From NCBI GenBank assembly GCA_902702965.1, contig CACRXP010000029.1:690697-754696 (forward strand): DNA of 64,000 nt, given 5' to 3'. Positions 46,101 to 56,830 of the stretch are shown here, one piece after another; the first letter of the stretch is position 1; each line of letters opens with the position of its first letter. The notes under the pieces were generated by a model. That model worked only from the letters and a program-made list of their open reading frames with translations, made no database searches and was not told the origin of the DNA. The position numbers and the translations under genes are program-made. Source of the stretch: Spirometra erinaceieuropaei. Lineage: Eukaryota > Platyhelminthes > Cestoda > Diphyllobothriidea > Diphyllobothriidae.

Positions 46101-46354
46101 GAGTCGTATTTACGCAAAACCGCATAAAACAGCAATGAGCCTCTTCACATTTTAAGTCGCGGAAATTCTCGGTTGTGTGACAAATGGTTATAAGCAGGAA
46201 CTAGTCAAAATCTGCATATTTATGTTACGAGTGTGTGAAGTAGGCACTCTTGTCTATCTTAACCTACGATTGGTATGAATCTAAGTAAACCATCTTACAT
46301 AGAACTTTCTACTATGGTGTTCGTTTATTAAACACTCTGTGTAACGCGGCCTGT
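43136..46354. other. AT-rich unique stretch
   Basis: A minus-strand frame (about 44068-44550) stays open on both sides of a 72-N gap and reads SEFYLISSDLAKHKLLHFAG in its second half. It has no known domain, so it is only a weak exon candidate. The rest shows no gene or shared repeat. A poly-G run lies at 45727-45735. Confidence 0.35.
44328..44399. other. Assembly gap (72 N)
   Basis: Short undetermined run within unique sequence. Confidence 1.
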
Positions 46355-46925
46355 GCAGACAACACCTTCCTGTGAGCTATTGGCGGCATCCAACTCAGAG
46401 TTTTGAGAAGCGGTCGTAGCATTATGCTTCCCTACCCTTATAGGAGCTAATGCAGATACTACTTCGCAGTGCGCATTTACTTGATTTGAGATGTGATCAG
46501 AGAGTCAAGAAGCGATCATACCACTCCGGTTCCCTTCGTGTATCTAGGCGAATGCAGACACTTCACTGCACTCAGGCCACACCTCCCATGACTTTAGTTT
46601 ACAGAGTCGAGAACCGATCGTAACACTTCGGATACCTACCGGTATCGAGGTGTATACGCGTATTTACTTGCCTTAAACTTGGCTCAGAGAAGTTGCGCAT
46701 TCCTTGATCTTCTTAACTCGGACAACCGAGAAGCGATCCTACCAGTCCTTCTCTCACCACGCAACGAGGTCAGTTCAGACACTACCCTACACTCAGCCAT
46801 TATTTCCCTTAAAGGTGACTCAGAAAGTCGAGAAGCGTCGTACTAACTCGGCTCTCTCCATGCACCGCGGCGAGTTCAGACACCGCCCTACACTCAACAT
46901 TGATTTAACTTTATGCACAGACATG
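46355..46925. repeat. Degenerate ~102-bp tandem array, about five units
   Basis: The anchor GTCGAGAAGCGATCGTACCA, in varied form, recurs at about 46405, 46507, 46609, 46728 and 46830: spacings of 102, 102, 119 and 102. Each unit also contains a GCGAGTTCAGACACTACC-like block and ACTCAGCCATTATTT-like block in fixed order. Divergence between units is high, so the array is old. No coding frame persists. Confidence 0.75.
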
Positions 46926-46969
46926 AATTCGCAGTCTAGCGATAAACCGTTTATGTTTGGATACACCGG

Positions 46970-47301
46970 CTGCTACTGCTGTACTGAGTAGGCTTTCGTG
47001 ACATAGCACATGAATGGTTCCCGTGCTCCATTTAGTCCCGTATAGTTCAGACAGAACCAAGGCAACATCTTCGCATTTAATGAGCCTTCTTCCTTGCAAA
47101 AGTGCCAGCCAAGTATTCGTGATTGTTCTGATTTGTAATCGGTTCCTCTCAAACACCCCGCCGGTTCTATATGCTTTCCGCTTTCTACATCGTGCTTCTT
47201 GACCTCCAGTCGCAACGTATGTCTGCACTGGCAGGTTCTTGAGTTTTTGTGCGTCGATCTGGGTGCAAGGGTGTCGTTTTCCTGTTTGATGCGGCTAATG
47301 G
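46970..47301 (-). other. Weak terminal-exon candidate
   Basis: After a good acceptor (TTTTCTCCCAAAATTGCAG, ending at 47302 on the minus strand) a frame stays open for about 109 codons (starting TISRIKQENDT) to a stop at 46973. A second minus frame is also open over most of the stretch, which lowers confidence. No domain recognised. Confidence 0.22.
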
Positions 47302-47421
47302 TCTGCAATTTTGGGAGAAAAGGTATTTACTTATAAATACTCTTCTTCAATAGATATTTCTTATTAAAACGGCCGTCTTCGCTTTTTCCTTAGGAGTTTT
47401 TGGATATATATAATGGTAGGG

Positions 47422-47860
47422 GCGATCACCGATGGTTCCTAGGGAACTCACTCGTTCCGTTGTGCCTTACGGGCTCTCTCTCGAGCCCAACAAGCAGCCG
47501 CACAGCGGCGCATGATATAGGCAGAATGGCATTAGCGACAAAGACAAGGGAGATTGGACTGGCCATTTGTGACTTATAAGCCGTCGTCAGCCAGCCGTGC
47601 CCAACCCCGAAGTGTGGAACACCCGAGGTTCGAACTCGTGTCCTGTTAGTTAGAAGTCCACGCCTCTAATCATTGGGCCCCGAGCCCGTTGACCTTTCGG
47701 CTTCGATCGGGAATATAACATGGAGGGAGCGCACACCGATCGTTCTTGGGGTTGGGTATGACTAGCTGACGACGGCTAATAAGACAGAAATGGCCATTAG
47801 AGTCTCCCTTGCCTTTGTCGGTAATCCCATTCTGCATATATCATGCGCCATCTTCATATT
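47422..47860. mobile_element. Head-to-head SINE pair
   Basis: 47422-47715 is an almost complete minus-strand SINE: tail GATCACCGATGG, body, B-box complement GGTTCGAACTCG at 47629, head, and leader complement TTCGATCGGGAATATAAC. 47730-47860 is a plus-strand body fragment (GGGTATGACTAGCTGACGAC to ATCCCATTCTG). Confidence 0.72.
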
Positions 47861-47864
47861 TAAT

Positions 47865-47935
47865 ACTCGGAGATGGAGTACTAGTGGGTCTTAAAAAGGT
47901 TTTTAATTATGGGAACTTTTTAGATCACGCGAATG
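47865..47935. mobile_element. Foldback element arm fragment
   Basis: TTTTTAATTATGGGAACTTT and surrounding bases match the internal arm of the foldback families (compare 6497-6520 and 62385-62410). Confidence 0.4.
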
Positions 47936-48575
47936 GCCAAACGCGCTGCCGCGGCGCGGAAAAATGACGACAGCTCTCAAGTTGCCGCTCATTCGACGAG
48001 ATCGGGCCACACATTCATATTCAACGCCGCCGGAATTCTCGCAAGAGGTGACAACCGCGTGAGCCGGAAGCTGCTTGAGTCATGATTCACTGGCCCCCAG
48101 TACATCAACAAGTGCAACTACCTTCCCGTTCCATAGTCGGTGCTGAGACTTCGCCTAGGCGAAGTAATTAACCACGCGGGGAGCGCAGAGGTGAACACTT
48201 TTCCCAAAGCCAGAATTGGTGCGTCAGGTGGTCGAACAATCATCAAATCAACATCCAACACCCGTGATGAAATTTCAGCAAGTAAAGACGCGAACGGTGG
48301 CCATCAGACATTCATCACACCGAGTGCAACGATCGCTGATAAAGGGGAGTGGGAGCCGTGAATATTTATATGTATGCGGTATCATGACGACTGCATCCTA
48401 TAAATAATGCAGCCCTTTGTGCATGAACCACCCATATCTGCATTTGTATCTGATGGTGGGTTCGAGCAGAAATGCGAAACGTCTGGCTAATAAAGCCCTT
48501 GTCTCAGCGATCGCGCATCTATCTTTACGACTGCTTTCTGGGACTCCTCTCTTTGCTTTTATTGGCAGAATACAA
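47936..48575 (+). mobile_element. Decayed Penelope-like element, 3' part
   Basis: GIY-YIG C-terminal segment with stops (near HSTRSGHTFIFNAAGILARG, then SRKLLES and a stop) and LRLRLGEVINHAGSA, followed by the tail with a hammerhead remnant and the end ATCGCGCATC...TTTATTGGCA. No inverted 5' copy is seen; the 5' side abuts foldback-element sequence. Confidence 0.75.
48437..48495 (+). ncRNA. Degenerate hammerhead ribozyme
   Basis: Core reads CTGATGG instead of CTGATGA at 48450-48456, and stem II is weakened (GGGTTC against AAATGC). GAAACGTC is intact. Activity is doubtful. Confidence 0.5.
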
Positions 48576-49160
48576 TACTGGCGCCTGAAAATGTCGCACT
48601 TCTTTCTGTGTGGGACGAGGCCTGTGGCTTTAGCTGCCACAACACGCCGTTCAGCAGAACATTATCGCTTAGCTGACGAAATATAATCTGGATGGAGCAT
48701 TTTGCTAATCAACTGCAATTCCCGCTAAACATATGCAGTCCCACTTATTGCCTGCCGTCAGAATTTTGATGTAAGATGTAAAGAGACCCAGACAGGGCAA
48801 ACGGTCCTTTGCAAGATACGCTTTTTTCTAACGCATGACTGCCTTTTCACTGGTTCAGGAAAGTTTACGCCAAAAAATCCCAAAGCTAAACAGCAGCTGA
48901 CATAGACTTAGGGACGCCTTAGGCTGAACGAGGAGGAATAGATTTACCCTTGAGTACAGGGGAGTAATGAACTTTAAACTTAGTTCACAGGCTGGGAATG
49001 CTTTTGCGAAAATTTTCATGGGTGACTGAGAAGAGTCGCCTACAACTGTCTGCCCATAATTTAGACAAATGATCGCCAAAAATTCGCTTTGAAATCCACC
49101 CAAATAATCTGTTCAGTGCAAAAGTACATTGAGAAGTCCTCCTCTGAGTTTCACAATTTG
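48576..49160. other. Non-coding stretch
   Basis: No supported gene; an 82-codon minus frame at 48855-49103 has no motif. Confidence 0.35.
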
Positions 49161-49163
49161 CAG

Positions 49164-49411
49164 CGAAGATTTTGTCTGATCAGCAGACTTCAACAGACGA
49201 TTACTTTTCGCGGAGAAAGTACTTGAATGTGACCGAGTTTGACAAGCGATCAACATTGGACCAGGCGGATTCTGAGATTCTACTATGTAATTTTAGTCAA
49301 AACGAAAAGCGTTGTTTGGCAGTGCCCAAAAGGGTCGAATTTAACGCAGCCTCTGGAATGGAAACCTTCGGTCTTTGCATCTCCAGACAAGCTCAGTCAA
49401 GTTATAGATAG
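49164..49411 (+). CDS. Candidate terminal exon, unrecognised host gene
   Basis: A frame opens directly after TTTCACAATTTGCAG and runs 82 codons to TAG 49409-49411: KILSDQQTSTDDYFSRRKYL, then NVTEFDKRSTLDQADSE, CNFSQNEKRCLAVPKRVEF and further. Composition looks protein-like (mixed acidic and basic, three Cys). No domain recognised and no upstream exon found. Support is acceptor plus frame only. Confidence 0.33.
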
Positions 49412-50728
49412 CACCATTTATTCAGAATGTAAGGAAAAACACTTCATGATATAAAGAGATGGATAAATAGGCGTTCATTTAAAGATAGAATTTAACTGAT
49501 TCTAGTCAGCTTTTTTCTACAAACGCGTAGACCTGAGGAGCAAGAAACCTGAGAAGTACTTAAAACCTAAAGGTGATAAATGACAAAAGAAGGAGGATAT
49601 TGGAGAATGAGACACGTCTTTGACAGAAGTAACTACTGAAGTTCCACTGCATTTAATGCGTATGTATGTTATTGGGGGTGGATATAGCTAGTCATAAAGG
49701 AAAGAATCACAGAATTCAAAAAGGCAAAATGTGAGTGTGCTCAGACCACGTAAACTGCTTATGTCACGTGCTCTAGACCCAAACTCACTTTTTTACAAGC
49801 CGGTACTGTCAAGTCCACAATAAAAACATCAGAATCGAATGAATATAATTTGTGCAATTACGCAATGCCACCAATTACGTAGTGGTCTCATCTACTCCCA
49901 CGCCGTAAACGTCTGATGCGCCATAGTGACTGAACTATTTTCGCAGTTTACTTATCCACAATAAAATGGCTATTGCCATTTATTAAGTAGGCAGGTTTAC
50001 GCAATCAACTGCATTCATACAACCGCTGCTTATTAAAGCATTATTCTCACATCAAAGTAATTTATTCAGAGTGCATTAACGTGAGGTCGTAAGTAAAACG
50101 GTACCGGTTCATTGCGAGCTTATTCAGATTCCACAAAACATTCGAAGAAAGGGAAAATCTGTTGAGACTGGAGTCCGGGAACATGGAATCCGGGGAACGT
50201 CCCACAAGTAATCATCCCCAGATTATTCAGGTAAACAATGCTTTGCATTAATGTACAACGAAGGTGAGTCTACAGCTTTCTCAGAGCGAGAAAATTTGGT
50301 TTTTGCTAACCATTCAAAAAGCCTTTTCAGTTTAGATAAGAGTGTCATGGCCTGAGTATGAAGCTTTCCACTGGGTTTTCGATCGTCTCACTTCCAGGAT
50401 GATGGTAATTTGCAATTAAAAAAGCAGGACTTTACTGTCTCCAGTGACGTCCTTGATCCTTTTGGTTGATACCTGAATTCTTGTTGTAGGACAGTCAAGG
50501 TGGTCGTTTCGTTGGGAGGGATGCCTACAACGGGGACTAACAATTCTGGCAAGGCACCTGGCCCACTGTGGAGTTATCAACGACTGGGATGATATCGAGG
50601 GACTTATGTAAGATGTCATCATGACTACATTGAAACCCAACCGAACGGCCGCCCTGTTCTCATAAAAGAACTTTGTCAAAATGTAAAGGACAGTTAAGAG
50701 CGCCTCCTACGGCTGCTCTTCGAAACTG
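49412..50728. other. Non-coding stretch
   Basis: AT-rich. The 87-codon minus frame at 50416-50679 could be a companion of the exon candidate at 50749-50999, but no splice pair was found. Confidence 0.3.
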
Positions 50729-50748
50729 TTAGTGTGCCCCGTGTATAC

Positions 50749-50999
50749 TTTCGCTCAGGGGATTCTCGCAATCGGTGCAAGCGAACGCAATACCGGTCGC
50801 AGACGAAGACGAGATTCGTGCAAATGAGTTAACGGGGAAATTTGTGGTGAGTTCATAAATGCTGGTGTTATTGTCAGCATGTTGTAAACAGATTACTTGG
50901 TAAACATTATTATTGTAACTGTCCAACTGGCGGGTAGCGTTACTTCGTGAAATAACCGCTAAAATGGCTGTCGTCAGGATGTTGGCGCTGAAGTTGAAT
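50749..50999 (-). CDS. Candidate exon, unrecognised host gene
   Basis: Minus-strand frame opens after ATATCGGAAATTTGCAG and encodes FNFSANILTTAILAVISRSN, then NNNVYQVICLQHADNNTSIY, NFPVNSFARISSSS and ACTDCENPLSE. A possible donor is AAA|GTATAC at 50748; otherwise a stop follows at 50729-50731. N-glycosylation-type sites (NAT, NTS) and several Cys would suit an extracellular protein. No family recognised. Confidence 0.28.
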
Positions 51000-51499
51000 C
51001 TGCAAATTTCCGATATTCGTATCAAACTTTTAAATCAATTCAGCGAAGGAGAACGCGGGAGGTAGGAGCGGGTGCATTAACTGACAGGATCAAACAGACA
51101 ATCTACGCGTGCCCCGCGCGTGTTGTCCACGCAAAATGGACCCGAATTCCACACAAATAGTGAAGAGGGCGGCTCAGAGCACAAGCAAATCGTAGGCACA
51201 TAGAGGCCTCACTACGAAGACGCCGTTGCACACAAACTCAAGTCCTCAGAGAGAGGCGGAGTTTTCGTCAGCTGACAACCTATCAAGTCACGACTTTAGA
51301 TGGCCCGTGATAAATTTAAGTGTGCCAGATTGCTTATACGTCTGTAAATGTGTCAAAAGTCGGAAATACTTTCAATTTCCCCTCACTGAATACCAGCTCA
51401 CATCCCCTGTCAGTCTGTCAAGTGGTGCAGAGACTGGGCGAACTGGCCGACAGAGGCAGATAGCTATAGCAGTCGCCATGTCAGACATGGCAACATACC
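51000..51499. other. Spacer before LINE fragment
   Basis: No supported gene. The plus frame at 51226-51603 is mostly out of frame with the LINE RT that begins near 51500. Confidence 0.35.
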
Positions 51500-52287
51500 G
51501 GACGTGTCCATCCGCCATCAAGAAGATGCCATTTACTTTGACTTCAGCAATGCGGTTGATTGGGTTCCACGTAAGCACCTCGGTCAAAAGTTATCACGTG
51601 TAGCGATAAGAGACAATCTTCTGAACTGGATCCAAGATTTCTTTAACGGTCGAAGACAAAATTCACTGAGAGTGGATACTGCTTAGAATGGGCACTTGTT
51701 AAGAAGTCACTTGTTAAGGGTCAGTTTATGAGGTGCTCTTTTTAATTATCTAATTAAGTGATCCGGTAGGGGATGTGAAATCGGATATAGCGCTCTTTGC
51801 AGACGAAATTAAAATTTGGAGAGTTATACAAGATTAAAAAAAAATCAAGATACTACAAGAGGACCTAGAGAATTGGCAGGTATGGAACGAGAAATCGTCC
51901 ATGAAATTCAAGGCAAAAATGTGCAGTACTGTACGTAGTATCAGCGAGGCAAAAAACAAATGCACCCTCACGACAGTATCTCCTGGACAATCAACATCTG
52001 AAACTGTAGTTGCGCAAAAGATCTTGGCAAATTCATTAAAGACGACCTAAGCCTTACCACGCAGTGTTCTAAAGTCGCAGCGCGTTCAATGTCAGTCATG
52101 GGCGCCATACGAAGAACGCTTACTAACATAAATGCAGATGTCTTTGGTAAGGTATATGGGACATTTGTGCAGCCGCAAATGGAATATGCGGTACATGCTT
52201 GACGGCCGTGGCTTCGAAAGGATATAGATATTGTTGAAAGTGTACAGCGACGTGCTAAAAAAGCGTTTCATGAGTCCAAATATTTTA
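51500..52287 (+). pseudogene. CR1-like LINE fragment, part 1 (interrupted by mariner)
   Basis: AIYFDFSNAVDWVPRKHLGQ is RT motif A; later KDLGKFIKDDLSLTTQCSKV, VYGTFVQPQMEYAVHA and RPWLRKDIDIVESVQRRAK. Many stops. It ends in SKYFT exactly at the TA where the Tc1/mariner element inserted, and continues at 54207. Confidence 0.8.
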
Positions 52288-54204
52288 CAGTACCTGTGCT
52301 AACTCATGAAATGTCACGAATTAACACAGGTTAACGACTTTAACGCAAAATCGGTAAACACTACGGCTCCCAAAGTCTGAAAAAGGAAAATAAACGATGT
52401 GTCGAAGAAATAAAGCAAAGTTTGGTTAAGAAAATATTATTTACTGAGATAAAAATAAATAATTTTCGGCAAAAGTCACATTTTCGAGAAACGCCTATAT
52501 TACAACAAAGTTAATAAAGGCTACGTATGAGGACGTATAAAGGAGGAGGGCGCATAAAAGGTCAAAAATAATTAAGGACAGAAACAGATACAAAATATTA
52601 GTACTTTGTCGATTGTCCATTCGAATTAATAACAGGAGAAAGTCTGTCCGACATAGACTTGACAAGGTTATCTATGGTGAATTGTAAAATTTAATTATTG
52701 AGTATGAAATCCAATTTTTCCTGCATTGAAAGAGTCTTCTTAGCTTTGTGCCAATTTCTTTTGACTATTCCAAAAAGATTTTCGATAGGATTCAAATCGG
52801 GACTGTTGGCCGGGATGAAAATGGATTGGAGGCCAATTGCGGAGAGCGTGGTTGTTGTCTAAAATGTTAGATTATATTTGCAAGCGGCATCAAATTCGTA
52901 CCTCTTTAGAGCGGTGGATAGGTGCATTGTCCTGCAAAATTACAGTATCCATTCGGCGCCGACTTATGCCGTTGTAGCAGAAAGCATCGTTGACAATTGC
53001 AATGAACACCTTGCTGTTGATGGTGTCGGATGTTGACCGCCAGACAGGCCGCTCACCGAATTTAATCGCCATCCAAACCATCATCCGCCGACAGTTCTTG
53101 AATGTTGCCGTCGGTGTAGTGCGTTCTCTTGGGAAGTTCTTTCCACATATGACGGTTTGGAGCGATTTCGTAGGCTTGTCTAAAAATAGAACCTCATCGC
53201 AGAAGAAAATGCTCTTCCAAAATGAAGATCTGTAATCAATATAATTCTTAGCAAATAAAAGCCGTTCTCTAATTAGTTTTCTACTTAAATATGGCTTAAT
53301 CAAGGCCTTCCGCGGCTGCAGTTCAAATTCCTTCATCCTTTTTCTAATGATTTTCATAGAAAACATTGGCAGATGTTCCCGCTGAATGGTCTTAATGGGC
53401 ATGTAATGAAACTTTTTTAATGTACGACGAATAAAATCGTCGTCTTGCTTACTTGTGGACCGTTTTGGTCCCCCTATCTTATTTCTAGGAACAGTTTTAT
53501 CAGTAATAATGCGCCACAGAGTGACCTTGCTAATATTGAAAATACTAGCTATCGACTCACGCGGGATCCCCTCCGCCGCTAATTTTCGAATGCGCTGGAA
53601 GTCAACTTCGGATAAGTATTGTTTAGACATAGGTATCGTTTGGCGTGGCAGAGCAAAGTGACGGCATGTCGCGCGAACTCAATATATATTCGTTTACGAC
53701 ACGCATTTTCAGTCTGGTAAAACAATCACACTGATAAACTTTTTTATTTCGGTATTTTGAAACATAAAACTTTACGAATTTGTAAAATAGAATTTTTAGA
53801 TAAAGAATCGCACGTTATTTCCTGAACACAGTAAGAAATAATTTATCTGCATTTCCCTGATTGTGTTGATATTGAAATTTAATTTTTTCGTTTTGTTCGA
53901 AAGTTTATTAAAAAATTTCGTCCTTTAATGAATCTTCTTAAACAGATTAGTAAGGTAACACAAAGAATTTCGATCCGAAAGCTTTAATAGCGTAGGAAAC
54001 TGCTTGAATATCAGGAATCCTCCGATTTCGCCTAAATCCGGCCCGTTTTCTATTTGCTATACAGATCCGTATCAAACTTTCCTTCAGAAAATGGCCTTTT
54101 CGTCCTTATTTCAACTAAATAAACACAAATAACGACACCAAAAATACGCTACATTTCCCACTATAATTTTGACCTCGGCATTTCATGAGTTAGGACAGGT
54201 ACTG
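52288..54204 (-). mobile_element. Tc1/mariner-type DNA transposon with TIRs and TA duplication
   Basis: 1917 bp. Both tips read CAGTACCTG inward, and the first 26 bases of the two TIRs differ at one position. TA lies at 52286-52287 and 54205-54206. Joining the flanks at a single TA restores a continuous LINE frame (SKYFT-YDQRL), matching the intact neighbour at about 56460 (KNCTYEQRL), so the ends are certain. It carries one transposase gene on the minus strand. The motif CTAACTCATGAAATG inside the TIR is shared with the foldback elements M1-M4. Confidence 0.92.
52691..53630 (-). CDS. Tc1/mariner (DD34E) transposase with a 43-nt intron
   Basis: Cuts the element at its TIRs and inserts it at TA. 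Exon 1 (53630-52902, 243 codons) starts MSKQYLSEVDFQRIRKLAAE, a helix-turn-helix region through SIASIFNISKVTLWRII, then the second DNA-binding helix area GGPKRSTSKQDDDFIRR. The first catalytic Asp is in FFCDEVLF and the second in ILQDNAPIH. The frame appears to stop at VRI, but a GT-AG segment (GTACGA at 52901 to CTAACATTTTAG at 52859) fits a 43-nt intron with a branch-like CTAAC. Exon 2 (52858-52691) continues with TTTTLSAIG and PANSPDLNPIENLFG, the last catalytic Glu. After splicing, 34 residues separate the second Asp and Glu, the canonical Tc1 spacing. Predicted length is 298 aa, somewhat short of the usual ~340. Introns are unusual in this family. Confidence 0.85.
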
Positions 54205-54206
54205 TA

Positions 54207-54476
54207 CGTACGATCAACGCCTGACGACCTTGAACCCCTATCCCCCCATTACATTGAACACAGACGTGATTTCATAGCAACGTTTATGTTGCCAAAAGGA
54301 CTCTATCTGGATGTTGACTGGGAAACTCCTTTCGAAATGGTACCAAAGACTAATCTGAGACGACACGATTACCAGCTTAAAAAGGGACTGTGTCACACAC
54401 GTCAACGTGCCTCCTTTTCCTCGCAGACGGTAATTCGCCAACGGAAGTCTTTGCTGATAGCTGGAGTATGAGCATA
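54207..54476 (+). pseudogene. CR1-like LINE fragment, part 2
   Basis: Continues the LINE after the mariner insertion; nucleotide match to 56470-56715 (CTGGATGTTGACTGG, CACGATTACCAGCTTAAAA, GGTAATTCGCCAA in both, with small differences). Frames are broken. It is truncated near 54476. Confidence 0.7.
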
Positions 54477-55203
54477 AGAGGAGGTACTCTCGTCTGTGGC
54501 AGTGAAGATATCCGTATTTTTCAGAAAAGTGAAAAACGGCCAGAATGCGTATCTCTTTCTTGGTTTTACCGTGTGAAAGGGTAAAGTACGTGAAAATCCA
54601 TCAGCGTAATACGACATAAAAACTTTTTTTAAATAGGTAGCTTGTTACAGGCATTTTCGCTAACCGATCTAAAGCATACTCGTCACTGACTCTTTTTTCC
54701 GATTAATGATGTTGGAATGTTTGTATGAGTCTTCAAGTGTGCCCAAAACAGCCATCTTCATGAAAAAGAACGCCAATGCACTCAGTACTTTGGTAAATGC
54801 TCTTAAGAAATATATCTTTTTGAAGGGTTTGATGAACACATAGCGCAGAACCTATCTTTACGAACAATTTGTTGGAAGCACCGAACATCGTGAATTGTTC
54901 AATGACAGTGGGAACTTCAATGGACTTCATCGTCACCAAAACTGCACGTGAATTTGACGGGGAAAAAGTTCCCTTAGGTTACGCAAAGTGGTGCGCTTGC
55001 GATTGTATCTTCCAATTCTATTTAGATTTAAAAGTCACCGGTCGGCTTGTCAATATGTTTTATTTTTGTGACGTCTATATCAGGGACATCAAACGAACTT
55101 CCCTTTGCTCTAATCAACAGTACCTTGTGCAAAAACGGAAAATTGCATCGAATTTGCCCAACAAGATCGTAAAACACATGACTAGACACTGCGCACTTGA
55201 CTC
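54477..55203. other. Non-coding stretch
   Basis: A plus frame of 115 codons (54869-55216) runs into the Merlin TIR and has no motif; opposed minus frames overlap it. No gene supported. Confidence 0.35.
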
Positions 55204-55211
55204 TCGGCCAG

Positions 55212-56003
55212 GGTAACAATCGGGAGATGGCACCCAAAAAAATCCGTTACCTGGACATAATACCCTTAACAGTGGATTCAAACGCCTTCAGGCTATGTCA
55301 GCGGTTGCATGCCTACTTTGACGCACTACTTGGACTTCCCGCGACGGCCTAACACGGGCTGGCCGAACTAACATCGCAGGAGGTTACATGGACGATGGTC
55401 GCTGTTACCCAACCTTCCCCATCGTTACACACGTACACCTAAATGTACGGCATACATTTGCATTATGGCAGTTTATTACAAAACAAAATCACTTTTAAAT
55501 AGGAGAGGTCTGCACAACATGGGACAGGAACAGTTCCCAGGCAACTAGCAAAGGCATGGCATTGAGGCCAAACCAAAGACGACACTGTACTTCTTCTATG
55601 TGAGCCCACACAGCTCGACCACATACAGGGCCCCCCTCATGGAGTTTCCTTTTCAGTCTACTCCAGTATGCTTCAATGGCATTGGTGAGCCATCCGGTGG
55701 TAGGGTCCTTGAAGTTCTTTGAGTGGTTAACAGAGAAATGTAGATAACCTTCTGAGGGAAGACGATTATACACCTTCCACTCGTCCGTTACCACTATGCT
55801 GCCTCTGGCGACCCGTTTTGTAATAATGGAACGGAGAGCGGGCCAACTTCAATCATTCACCTGTTTAAATAAGGCTTTCCGTCGGCTAGTATCGTACATC
55901 CCGACCAGCCACCACCCATAAAACCCCTATTACCACATGTCCCGTAAGACAGGCTGCATTGGTTAGGCGGATTTTTTTTGAGTGCCATCTCCCGATTGCT
56001 ACC
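55212..56003 (-). mobile_element. Merlin (IS1016-like) DNA transposon, internally deleted
   Basis: TIRs of about 36 bp (GGTARCAATCGGGAGATGGC at both tips, R = A or G). Flanked by 8-bp duplications TCGGCCAG (55204-55211) and TCGGTCAG (56004-56011), one difference. Merlin elements make 8-9-bp duplications. The 792-bp length is below that of a complete element, and only the C-terminal part of the transposase is left. Confidence 0.88.
55495..55935 (-). pseudogene. Merlin transposase, C-terminal part
   Basis: Minus strand: WWLVGMYDTSRRKALFKQVN, stop, then VTDEWKVYNRLPSEGYLHFS (second catalytic Asp), VNHSKNFKDPTTGWLTNAIE with the catalytic Glu, AYWSRLKRKL and a C-terminal region rich in W/L. The zinc-finger N-terminus and the first catalytic Asp are missing, and a stop interrupts near 55860. 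In an intact copy this is the DDE enzyme of the IS1016/Merlin group, acting in the nucleus on the element's TIRs. Confidence 0.88.
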
Positions 56004-56011
56004 TCGGTCAG

Positions 56012-56830
56012 ATACTTCAAGATGACGTCAAGATGCTGCATGAGGACGAAGAGAATTTGCACGCATGGAGTGAGAGATGGTGCATGAAATTCAACGTCAA
56101 AAGTGTGCATTAACGCACGTAGTATCATCGAAGCGAAGAACAAATGCACCCTCACGACAGTATCTCCTGGATACTCAAACACTTAAAACTGTAGATGTGC
56201 CAAAAGATCTCGGTGTATTCTTTAAAGACGATCCAAGCGTCACGACGCAGTGTTCTAAAGTTGCTGCGCGAGCAATGGCAGTCATGAGCGCGATGCGCAG
56301 AACGTTTTGTTACTTAAATAAAGATATCTTTGGAAAAATATATGGGACATTTGTGCGGCCGTACCTGGAATATGCGGTAAAGGCTAGGCGGCCGTGGCTT
56401 CGGAAGGATATAGATATCCTTGAAGGTGTACAACGGCGTGCTACAGAGTCTGTACATGGACTGAAAAATTGCACGTACGAGCAGCGCCTAACGCCTTGAA
56501 ACTCTATCCCCTCCACTAAAGGCAGGACAGAGGTGACCTCCTAGCAACGTTCCAGTTGCTAAGAGGACTTAATCTGGATGTTGACTGGAAAACGTTTCTT
56601 GAAATGGCACCGAAGTCTAATCTCAGATGACATGATTACCAGCTTAAAAGGAACTGTGCCACACAAATCAACGCTTCTCCTTTTTCTCACAGAGGGTCAT
56701 TCGCCAATGTAACTCTTTGCCGGAGTATGCTGTTAATTTCCCTACCGTGAGTGTGTTCAGGAGACATCTGGATAATCACCTGATAAAAGGCAACACGAAC
56801 TCCGCAAGCCCGATCTAGCGGAGTACTGAA
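56012..56830 (+). pseudogene. CR1-like LINE 3' fragment
   Basis: RYFKDDVKMLHEDEENLHAW, WCMKFNVKKCAL, RQYLLDTQTLKTVDVPKDLG, VFFKDDPSVTTQCSKVAARA, YGTFVRPYLEYAVKARRPWL and ILEGVQRRATESVHGLKNCT, then frame breaks and a 3' UTR to about 56830. Same LINE family as 51500-54476 and in the same direction. The Merlin element sits at its 5' break. Confidence 0.78.

Noticed and set aside
46355..46925. CRISPR array
   Set aside because: Units are about 102 bp, strongly diverged along their whole length, with no short identical repeat and no cas-like gene; the window is eukaryotic.
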